A DNA stretch of 64,000 nt from Branchiostoma lanceolatum (taxonomy: Eukaryota; Chordata; Leptocardii; Amphioxiformes; Branchiostomatidae). Below, piece by piece: positions 18,238 through 27,144 of the stretch; the stretch's first letter is position 1, and every line of letters begins with the position of its first letter. The notes below the pieces were generated by a model. It ran no database searches. It was not told where the DNA came from and saw only the letters and a program-made list of their open reading frames with translations. The translations under genes and the position numbers were made by a program. The stretch lies in NCBI RefSeq assembly GCF_035083965.1, contig NC_089731.1, positions 10,142,001-10,206,000 of the forward strand, read 5' to 3'.

Positions 18238-21200
18238 ATGACGTTCGCTATCAATGCCGTCGACGCCATCTTGAGCGACACTCTGTCGGCCCCAGGCAAG
18301 AGAAAGCCTTCTGTCACCGGACACAACATCGACACCGAGCTGCCGTTCGACAAGATGGTGAAGTGCGTCACTGTGGGCGTGCCTCTCTTTCTTATGTCGC
18401 TGTACTTCGCCAAGGAATTTGCTACAGGTAAGGCTGTGTAATCCGATAATGCTAGGGTCACAGTTCCAAACCAGGGCTCGGTCGGGTTATTTGCTGGGAA
18501 ACGAAAAATAAAATTGTATATTGAAAAATACAATATACACAAATAATTCTCAAGACTATATTTCTTTCGTTTTGCGTGTTTTGCTGTCTTTTGCAGCATG
18601 CCTTTCGCTTCAAAAACCTGCCCGGCCGGGCCCCGATTTGGAAACGTGACCCTAGCATCACTCATGATATGAATTATGTACAGGGCCAACGGGAAATAAA
18701 ATCCCACCGCTGCCACCAGTGTAACGCAGGAAAAAATGCTCGGTGCAAGATCCTTGAAAATGTCTCGAAACCAAGTGATGAGAAGCATTTCATACCTCCT
18801 AGGTGTGTCTTAGCTTTTTTCCTCGTGGATCAGCAAATTGCGGCAAGCATTCATGGCATACCATGCGCTTTGTAAATCACCAACATCTTCAGCTATAGCT
18901 CCAAATTAATGACTGAAACTTTCTTCTCCCGACAGACAGCTCGAACCACATATCGTGCTTCCCCCCGTTACATTTTGGCTGGGCACAGAGCGCCGTCATC
19001 TCTGCGTACTGTTGGGGCGAACTACGCGACGCTAACGTCGTTGTTGGCACAGGTAATATCTTAGTTTCCGTATAGTAATTGGGTTATCTTCTTTCTGCTG
19101 GTTCCAGAGGACTCATTGATAGCATGCTTCCCACCTCAGGACTTTGGGTCGGCACATGGGAAGTACCTAAATGTCTACTGCTGGACAGAGTTGAAATTTT
19201 CTAGGATCGCGTCGGGCCAGGCTAATACCACAGGTAGGGCGGCTGTGTCACATCTTCTCGTACCCCGTAGCTATAGTTTATAACTTCCCTTCTGAAATGT
19301 TGCAGATCTAGAGAAAACTTCTTTTAACAGGTTTTGAAACCATTTCAATATCATGATGTTTGACTTGTGATCCAGAAGAACGTAAGCACGTAAAACATCT
19401 TTGTTTCAAATTCTCTCCTAGCTAGTTTTGAACCTGGGTCACCTACCATGAAAATTTAGATGCTTAAAAATGCGATGTCCCTAACTAACCACTATATTGC
19501 ACTGGAATGCTTTTTGGCTCGATCGCTAAATTTTTTGTACCCTTAATGGTTGCGCGCATGCACGTGGATGTCTAAATCAAACCATTAAAGGCAACCAGAG
19601 CATTTTATGAGGCTTAAAAACTGGAAATATTATAGTTACTGTAATCTTTGTGAAATCAACATTTAATGCCACTGTTTACCACATTTGCGTGATAATTTCA
19701 TATCAAAAGTGTCCAAAAGCGGCACAAAAACAGTCTACATGGTGATCTTTTAGTTTCACGCGCCTACTGTAAATACTGTAGACACCATAACCCCGCCCAC
19801 CTCCGTCAGAACGTAGAAATGCAAAATTGAAACATAAAAATGCAAATATTTGACGAACATGTAGTCACCCTCTCATTGGTCGAACCGCTAATTGTGATGG
19901 ACAGTCAGGGTCAGTCTACTAGGGCTTGGATTTTCTATCAGCTCTCACCACAAAACGACATCGTATTTTTGCTCCTTTAATATCGATATGTAATGGTATG
20001 GTGTTATTATGTTTCGTTGGCGAAACATATTGTTTTTGTCAGGTTTCTTCTTCTCCTTCTCCTTCTTCTCCTGTCAAATCTTCAAATCGCTTCTTCTCGG
20101 TCGTCCGTCGACCAAATTAGCTGAAATTTGGTATGGAGGTAGAGTACGTGTATACCCCTAGACCTTTTTAAAATTTTTTTGATATAAGTTTTTAAAATGA
20201 TTTTATCGAGGTTTTTTGGTCATTTTCTGACAAAAGTCGCACATTATGGCCTCCAGTGCCGTGGTGTTGAAACCTAAGGACCTGAAATTTGGTTTAGTTG
20301 TGCATTGGATATTTACCCAAAGGACCCCATAATTTTTTTTGGTATACACTACTTCAAAATGATTTATTTTGCAATTTTTTGATGGAATTTTTGGTTATTT
20401 TCTCACAACTAGGTCATCTTGTAACATAAGCCCTCCTACACTTCCCCTGTCTGGGAGTTAAAACCAAGTAGATGTCAGGGGGTACCTCTACTAATGGTAT
20501 TACAGAAAGTTATATGTACCTTATGTTACATGGTACGGATATTATATTTGAGATGTAGGTACCTATAGGAAAGGTGAATACACCTGACAATTAATTATGC
20601 TAATGAGGACCTAATTTACATAATGGATGCATAAAGTTGTATGTCCCTTACCGTAAAAGCTGCGGATGTCATCTTTGAGATGTAGGTACCTTTAGGAAAG
20701 GCGAACACACCTGGCCATAAATTATGCTAATGAGGACCTAATTTGCATAATCAGTGCATAAAGTTGTATGTCCCTTACCGTAAAAGCTGCGGATGTCATC
20801 TTTGAGATGTAGGTACCTTTAGGAAAGGCGAACACACCTGGCCATAAATTATGCTAATGAGGACCTCATTTGCATGATTTATGCGAAAACTTGTAATTCC
20901 CTTACCGGAAAAGCTGCAGATGTCAGATTTGAGATGTACGTACCGTTAGCAAAGGTGATCACACCTGGCCATGAATTATGCTAATGAGGACCTCATTTGC
21001 ATAATTCATGCATAAACTTGTATTTCCCTTACCGTGAAAGCTGCAGATGTCATATTTGAGATGTAGATAGCTTTAGGAAAGGTGCACACGCCTGGCCATG
21101 ACATATGCTAATGAGGACCTCAATTGCATAATTTATGCATGATGTTGTATTCCCCTTACTGTAAAAGCTGCGGATGTCATCTTGAACATGTAGGTACATG

Positions 21201-23795
21201 TAGGAAAGGTGAAAGCACCTGGACATAACTTATGCTCATGAGGACCTTATTTGCATAAATTATGCAGAAACTTGGATTTGCCCAGGACTTATTTTGGGAC
21301 AGCCCATTTCTTGCATGAGGAGTATGGGCGAAACATCCTGACTTTGCTCTTAAAGCAAATGACGGCCAGTCTAGTTGAAACTTATTATGTGTAGGAATGT
21401 CTAGAAATTGGAGTTTTTCAATTCAAGTTTCAAGCCTCAGAAAATGCTCTGGATGCCTTTAAAAAGAAACACGGACGACCTATAACTTCGTCATTTCTGA
21501 ACACTATGAACTATTTCACTAAACTTGTGTATTTTCATCAACGTACTTTGCTTCATGTTCCATAGATGGAGCAAAGGTGATAACACAGCCGATGTCGCTC
21601 TTCCAACACAAAATCTTTCCCTACATCCTCCTGTGCATCGGAGCCATGATGTACCTGCCTGTTGTCTTCTGGAACGTTACGGCTGTACCTCCTTTACAGG
21701 TACAGATGAGATGAGATGTAGTATATCTCTGGTGTCGTCGAAGAGTACATGGAGGAAAATACAATGCCATAGATGATTCAAACGACGAGCATTTGAATCA
21801 AAGCCCCTAAGCCTTACTTCAGTTTCCCTCAAAGATCTTATATCCCCGACTAAGATCATTCACAGTAGCCTATTCCCTCAGCAACGATGACATTGGTTAA
21901 TCTATCTCCTCCCGTCCCCACCAGGCTGAGATGAGTGTGATCCTGACAGAGTTTGACAACACGTTCAGCAGAGCTGTCCAGCTGGCGTGTGAGATCCTGG
22001 GCAAACGTGATCCAGGCGACCTGAGAATGACACGGACAGAGTTCGACTCAGAGATGGCGAAGGTAGGACGAACTTTACCTAGAACTCTTTTCCTTTTCAA
22101 ATAGAGATCTTGCAAGAGTAGCGAAATATGTTGTTTATTAATAGGATTAAGATTGGGCACGTAGCTCATTTTGCGTTTGTGGTATCAAGGACCTGCCAAT
22201 ATTCAGCATGACGATTGAAGTGCATTTTTTTCATTTCAATCTCTGTCCAGGACATGCCAGATAGTGACTCATGTACATGTCTCTGTGGTACGTGTATTTT
22301 AGTTTGCCATTGCTTCTCTGTATCTCTTCCTTTGAACCGACGGTGCACGATTTATCTATTGTTCATCTGTAGGTGAAGACTGAGATGCCGTACGCCTTCC
22401 TGCTGTTTGAGAACTACCTCCTGTATAAGGTCAGGATAAACCAGCTCATCAGGCTGTACCTCATCAGGCAGATCCTGGTGCTGCTGGGGATCGCCTGCAC
22501 CATCGGTGGGTTTTCTTCTCTTCTTTTTGTCGAATAAGTACTGTCAACTAGACTCTCCTGTTTGTTTGTTTGTTTGTTTGTTTGTTTGTTTGTTTGTTTG
22601 TTGGAGCCTTTATCTATTCATGAATAACTCAAATCGATCTGAGGTCATGATCATGAGGGAATTGAGGTCATGAGGGAATTATAAGACAAAATTACAACAC
22701 AGATACAGGTAACAAAACATTCATGGTACTTCAAAAACACAGAACAAAGAGAATGTTCACGTATGACGGAACTTTGGATGAACGTATTAGAAATCAATTA
22801 CGTACTGTAGCTAACTGTACCATGCATGGACGTTTAAAATGGAAAAACGCAAAAGAGCACTGCTTATATTTCGGAAGGTTTTGACGCATCTCCAAGACGC
22901 AATATGCATGGGGCAGTTGGAAAGAGGCTGACGCAAAATTCTGCATGACAGCAACAACTAGTTACGTTAAAAGGGTTGTTAGTATTTTGTCTGTCTCTTA
23001 ATCCTGAGTCCTATATCAATTTCAGCGTATCTGTCGTACTTCTACTTTGAGGACCTCCCGGACGAGTTTTCCTGCAACATCCGTTCCGGAGAGCTGCTGG
23101 TCATGGAGAACATCCCAAAAGCCGTCAACTGTAAACTACCAGGCGTCGCCATGTTCCGGATCGCATGCGTCATCAACATCGCCTTCTACATTCTCATCGC
23201 TCTGCTCATCTTCGTCTACATCATCATAAAATATGTAGGCAAGAAAAGGGACAACGTGAAGATCTTCCGCATGCTCCCGTTCGTGTGTGTGGAAACGGAC
23301 GCGCTGGTTCCCAAAAGCTGGTTCAGCGACATCAACCTGCTGTCGGTGTTCCTGGTGAGTAACGTGACCGAAGTCAAGTCGTACTACCGCCTGTCCGAAA
23401 TAAGATGTCTGAAACACGCCATGGAGGACGACCAGGCTAAGGAAAACGAGGCCAAGCTGGAAGGAGTCATCACCGGTGATAACACGTCCCCTGGTGGCAT
23501 ATTGAACAAACTTCTTAAGGAAGATGAAGAAGTCAGCCCTCAAGAGGTGACTGTCGGTGATCTTGTCAACCTGATTGGAGAGGTGTCTTCAACGGCTGCG
23601 GCAGTCTCTCTGCCTCAATTTGGGTCCATTCTAGGACCAGGCCAAGCAGGGAGCAGTCAAGCAGGGAGCGGACAAGCAGGGAGCGGACAAGCAGGGAGCG
23701 GACAAGCACGAAAGCGGACGGGACAAGGGCAAGACAGCTTCAAGACAGGCACATCATCAGAAGGGGAGATGCAAGATTCCTGGCCATTTTTCTGA
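18238..23795 (+). CDS. Pannexin/innexin-family channel, copy A
   Basis: Exons: 18238-18427, then 2a 18936-19052 or 2b 19108-19233, 21566-21699, 21925-22062, 22373-22505, 23026-23795. The product is 493 residues with 2a or 496 with 2b. Family: large-pore channels of two-loop, four-TM topology. Visible: TM1 in FDKMVKCVTVGVPLFLMSLY; loop 1 with CFPP and YCW cysteines 18 residues apart; TM2 in FPYILLCIGAMMYLPVVFW; TM3 near LVLLGIACTIAYLSYFYF; loop 2 with FSCNIRSG and VNCKLPG; TM4 in VINIAFYILIALLIFVYIII; then NVTEVKSYYRL, similar to the vertebrate pannexin-1 ENISEVKSYKCL block. The cytoplasmic tail has GQAGS repeats. Loop 2 has no NxS/T sequon. Whether the protein forms gap junctions or single-membrane channels is not decided by sequence and may depend on the chosen loop-1 exon. 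Exons match copy B except for a small number of replacements. Confidence 0.9.
18936..19233 (+). other. Pannexin A alternative loop-1 exons 2a and 2b
   Basis: 2a (18936-19052, 117 nt) and 2b (19108-19233, 126 nt) both join phase-1 junctions and both encode the first extracellular loop. 2a: SSNHISCFPP and AYCWGELRDANVVVGT. 2b: DSLIACFPP and VYCWTELKFSRIASGQANTT. Both keep the two loop cysteines exactly 18 residues apart and the YCW-EL motif, but are otherwise largely different. 2b ends with an NTT glycosylation sequon; 2a and its junctions have none. The intron between them is 55 nt (19053-19107). Including both would insert two loops, and including neither would delete the loop. Mutually exclusive splicing is inferred. 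Confidence 0.88.
19420..19512 (-). repeat. Possible old tRNA-derived SINE remnant
   Basis: Contains TTGAACCTGGGTCACC and CTAACCACTATATTGCACTGG, which read in reverse like the B-box and A-box parts of a tRNA-derived SINE. The same remnant is in unit B near 28340-28425, so it predates the duplication. Borders are not visible. Confidence 0.3.
19589..21458. mobile_element. TTAA-type MITE copy 2, split by a nested insertion
   Basis: Starts AGGCAACCAGAGC after TTAA (19585-19588) and ends CTCTGGATGCCT before TTAA (21459-21462). Unit B shows the empty site AAACCATTAAAAAGAAAC (about 28675-28692), proving a TTAA duplication and precise borders. Without the nested segment at 20007-21374 the element is about 500 bp and nearly identical to copy 1. 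It lies in the pannexin A intron after exon 2b. Confidence 0.88.
20007..21374. mobile_element. Nested element with ~127-bp tandem repeats, Helitron/Helentron-like
   Basis: Inserted into the TTAA element between GGTGTTA and TTGAAAC (compare the uninterrupted copy 1). The left end holds the small hairpin GTTTCGTTGGCGAAAC and the right end holds GGGCGAAACAT and finishes in CTAG. About six tandem units of about 127 bp (AGATGTAGGTACC recurs near 20550, 20678, 20805, 20932, 21059 and 21186) fill the right half; each contains TTATGCTAATGAGGACCT. No coding sequence. Insertion at TT without a clear longer target duplication and the internal minisatellite fit non-autonomous Helentrons, but the class is not certain. 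Confidence 0.6.
22560..22603 (+). repeat. (TTTG)n microsatellite
   Basis: About eleven TTTG units in the last intron of pannexin A. Unit B has only about two units at the matching place. Confidence 0.95.
23638..23712 (+). repeat. Coding 15-bp minisatellite in pannexin A tail (GQAGS repeats)
   Basis: Four complete and one partial copies of GGACAAGCAGGGAGC keep the frame and encode GQAGS. Pannexin B (30823-30867) has two complete and one partial copies, so the tail length changed after duplication. Confidence 0.9.
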
Positions 23796-24388
23796 TAATG
23801 ATGGGAAACAATAGTTGCAACTATTAACTGCAAAACACAACAATGAAAACTGATAACAGCATTGATGCACAAGTAAGATTCTATAACAAAACATCACACA
23901 AAGAAATCAGAGGAGCAACTAAGGCTAAATCAGGAATAGAGCAAACCATTAATACATGTACAAGAATTTCCACAAAATCGCCCGTCATTCTATAATCATA
24001 CTTTCAGGGCAATGGACTCAGACTAGAACAGCTCTATACTTTCAGGGATTAATTAGACTGCAGTGCATTAGGCTAAGTCATGCTCTATGCACACTGTTGT
24101 CTGTTTATGTTGTGTTTGTGTCTCAGTTTACAAATGCACAGAGACTTTATCAGGTACTTATCACTCATTTCCTGTCCATTCTAGCTTCTGGTACTGTGAA
24201 AGATATTCTTGGAAGTGATTTTGGTGTAATATTTGACTATGCAAATGTTCCGTTGCTTAATGTCAAACTTTCTAATCCTCCCATCACCTTGTTTCCTACT
24301 CATTCAGATATATTTTTGTATTAAAGCACTCTATTATTATGCTTATATAGTTACACATATTACCTGATCCGAATCTGCCACAAAGACA
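23796..24388. other. 3' flank of pannexin A
   Basis: Non-coding sequence homologous to the 3' flank in unit B (30946 to about 31580). It likely contains the 3' UTR. Short open frames here are not conserved in unit B and are not reported as genes. Confidence 0.6.
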
Positions 24389-24553
24389 TCAAGCCTCCCA
24401 CATCTGCATGTGTCTGTAGAGGTCAAAGGTCATGTGAGGGGGTGTGGTCTGTAAATTGGCTGTGAGGGGAGGGATGTGCGTGGTGCTGTAGTCAGCTGAC
24501 TCAAACACAAGGTCGTCTGTGAAGAAGTCCATGATATCTGGCTCTTCTTGGAC
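24389..24553 (-). pseudogene. PPP1R35: Orphan copy of the last PPP1R35 exon
   Basis: A 165-bp minus-strand block matches the final PPP1R35 exon (32334-32498) over its full length, from the acceptor TTTTCAG-type site to the stop. It stays open, ending DLYRHMQMWEA where the full gene ends DLYRHMQMWEG. No other PPP1R35 exon lies beside it; upstream homology stops after about 145 bp of intron. It is a by-product of the segmental duplication and cannot make PPP1R35 by itself. Confidence 0.88.
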
Positions 24554-24698
24554 CTGAAAACAAACATACCAGTATAGGCACGCATTGACAAGTACAGCAA
24601 GTTAAAAGACAAAAAGTAAATAAAATATGAACAGCAAGTTTCACTTGTTTCTTTTATTTTTTGCCAAATAATGAAAAATGGGGAGAAAGTTTAAACAT

Positions 24699-24987
24699 GG
24701 GGTCTTGGGTGTGGGTCCCCTTTTTATTTATTCATACTAATACAATGTATTAGTTATAAAGAAGAAGGTTTTACCTTGATAACCTCCTTAGAGTAGGGTT
24801 GTAACAGTAACGGTTTGTCCCTTTTGCCTTGACGATGACGTCACTGGCAACAAGTCACCGACTGGTCACTGGCCATACGTCACAGAACCCACGTGAGAGA
24901 TAGTCTTCCTGACCAATGACCCTGCGCCCTCAACCTTACGACTTTCGGACCAATAGAGCGCCAAAACACGCGCCTATGTAAATTACT
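24699..24987. other. Spacer between the two duplicated units
   Basis: Holds a GGGTCCCC segment and AAGGTTTTACCTTGATAACCTCC, which resembles sequence in the PPP1R35 5' region near 34380-34440, so part of it is an interspersed repeat. No gene seen. Confidence 0.5.
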
Positions 24988-25199
24988 AGTTCGCCTTGAC
25001 CTTAAGGTCAGCTGTAAGCCGGCAAGGGGCCAGCGTGCCCAGGCTGCGGCATTTTCAACTGTTTCCTCGAAAAGGATAATTTCCAAGCAAATGTCGGGGT
25101 GGCTAAAACGAAGCGATTTAGTCTCTACCTACATCTACTTGGAGATTACGCCAAGGAAACATTATTAGTCATGGCACATAGACCTGCTCGCCCGTCTGG

Positions 25200-25351
25200 G
25201 GATCATGAATTAGTAATGCGGTATTTTGGTGCATGCGTATTGGTAACCGAAAAGATGGCGGGCGGACCGCATCATTTCACTGACGCCCTACTTTCGCTTG
25301 CCCTTTTACAGCTGTAGCGTTTCACCAACATCCTAAACCCGCTGCTTTTAG
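25200..25351 (+). promoter_or_regulatory. Pannexin B promoter and 5' UTR exon
   Basis: The same AAAAGATGGCGGGCGG YY1-like element (near 25250) and probable 5' UTR exon as in unit A. The donor follows position 25351 (GTAAGGAT). The coding exon acceptor TTTCCAG precedes 27092. Confidence 0.6.
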
Positions 25352-25629
25352 GTAAGGATACCCTGTCAACATCCTACCGTTTTGTCTAGTATATCTACTA
25401 GAAATGGAAGTTTCCCACTTTTCTGCGAATTGGAATTTCATTTGAGCACTATTTTCTCATCGATTTATATACGGCTGATTGGTACTCGTGCATAACGGCT
25501 TGGCCAGTTGTACCAAATAGTAGTCAGAATTTACAAAAGTATATATTGTGACAAAGATATGCAGGAAGTGTTGTAGGTCTTTGTTTGGGCACAGAAGGGA
25601 AGGTTTGAAAGCTAGATAGGTAGTACTTT

Positions 25630-26965
25630 CAAATTCTACCTACGGTACCTTCTTTATAGTCGAATTCCGAAAGCCCTACGTCAGTGAGCTTAACAAAGCG
25701 TATTGCGTCACCATCCCTGTCAGCCGTTTGTATCAAATTTACATTGGCCTAGTTTGCCAGGAATAAATAACACAAGGGATGCAGACACCCTGGTCATTAT
25801 TGTTATTTGTTGAAGCCATCCCCCGACAGACTTCTGTCAACAAAACGTCATATATATTATTAGGCGAGGCAAGCGTAAAGCGACGGGACGTCCGACCGGC
25901 AGGTCTCGTTCGGTTTCACAGTACATGTATTATCATCTCTAACCACTCTAACGTTACGTAGTTTTTCCAATGTCATTATCAGGCTTTACAAACCTTTTTG
26001 TTTTTTCTAGGCTTGTTCCCCACGTCCCGATCATGTCATGACCATGCACTAGTAGTAGGACTTTGTCGTCCCAAGGGATTTACAGTGTGCATTTTATCAT
26101 TCGGCTGGTAAGATAGCAGCGTCAACCGATATTCCCAGAGAGACGGAAGACTGACGTAACGGGCTATTCCACTTAGAGTTGTATGAGGGAGGGACCAAAC
26201 TTTTTCCAGCTTCTCCAGCTTCGTGTTAGAGTCCATCCATCTATGATTTCATGGATGCTACGTAGTATACCCCTCACAATTGCAATGCTCGATCCCACCC
26301 GAACGCTGTCCATTATCAACTGTCAATATGTCTGACAGCTTCTCCGCTGAGGAATTGGGTCAGGCTGTACTTAGAATTCGCTCTTATTTTTGTGGGTGGA
26401 GCGGAAAAACACAGATGCTATAGCATACATTTATATATATAATCCACCCAGAAACAATCTTATCCCATTCAATCCCCGTAAAAACCAGGTCAGTGACCTC
26501 TTGTAGATAGAAATAATCAATGAAGTTAAACCTAACACATGCTTTACGTATACGTTAGACCATTATTTTTTGTCTCCGATATTTCATTGCATTTCGATAT
26601 GTTCAAGACTGAGCAGGATAGCTGGCTAATAAAAAAGGCCCTCAATTACAACTATTTATATTAGTGATCATATTCATCGTTTTATTGTTTTGTAAGAATG
26701 GTGTATGCCCTGGATATGATCGAGTACCCCTCTGAAGTTGAACGTATCCTATGCATCTGTTATTCCTTCAACTCTGAAATATGATTGGCTTTATAATATC
26801 TGACAAAGACTACTTCATAACTTATTAAATCAAGAAGTCCTTGCCAAATATTATCAATCACTCTTACTTTGTTACTATTCATCCTTCTGTGCCAGAAAAT
26901 TAAATGATCAGTTCATAATCAGATTATTCCGATTGCAGAACTCGAACTTCATGAATGGTAACCTT
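25630..26965. other. Unit-B-specific 5' intron sequence
   Basis: About 1.3 kb with no counterpart in unit A, where the long inverted repeat and a MITE remnant occupy the matching place. No gene, transposon end or RNA gene recognised. Confidence 0.5.
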
Positions 26966-27144
26966 ATTTGCAGTGGCCTGCGGGTAGTTTTACAGCGAAT
27001 CTCCTTTTGTAACACGATAGGACCAAGATAGTCCAGTTCGGGTGTTCCATAGGAACGTCATCTTTTCCTTCTATTCTTTCGGGATTTCCAGGGCGAACGC
27101 AGTGTTTCGAAGAATAACGAACTCCAACGTGAAGCCAAAGCAAC

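Larger units (their letters stand above)
15919..24698. repeat. Tandem segmental duplication, unit A (pannexin copy A)
   Basis: Homologous to 24988-32637. The shared order is a CTCGCCTTGACCTTAA segment, the promoter and 5' UTR exon, all pannexin exons with their introns, the 3' flank, and the last exon of PPP1R35 with part of the adjoining intron. Homology stops abruptly after TTAAACAT (24698 here, 32637 in unit B). Unit A is longer because it holds two TTAA-type elements, a nested repeat and a large inverted repeat. About 290 bp of unrelated sequence separates the units. Confidence 0.85.

Noticed and set aside
18135-18431. 98-residue open frame over pannexin A exon 1
   Set aside because: It is a shifted frame of the 5' UTR and exon 1. 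The ATG at 18238 gives the conserved pannexin N-terminus.
18940-19052. Alternative acceptor four bases later for pannexin exon 2a
   Set aside because: The second AG (CAGACAG) would put the exon in a frame without the conserved CFPP and YCW motifs.
20500-21280. CRISPR-like regular array
   Set aside because: Whole ~127-bp units repeat head to tail without repeat/spacer structure, inside a eukaryotic transposon in an intron.
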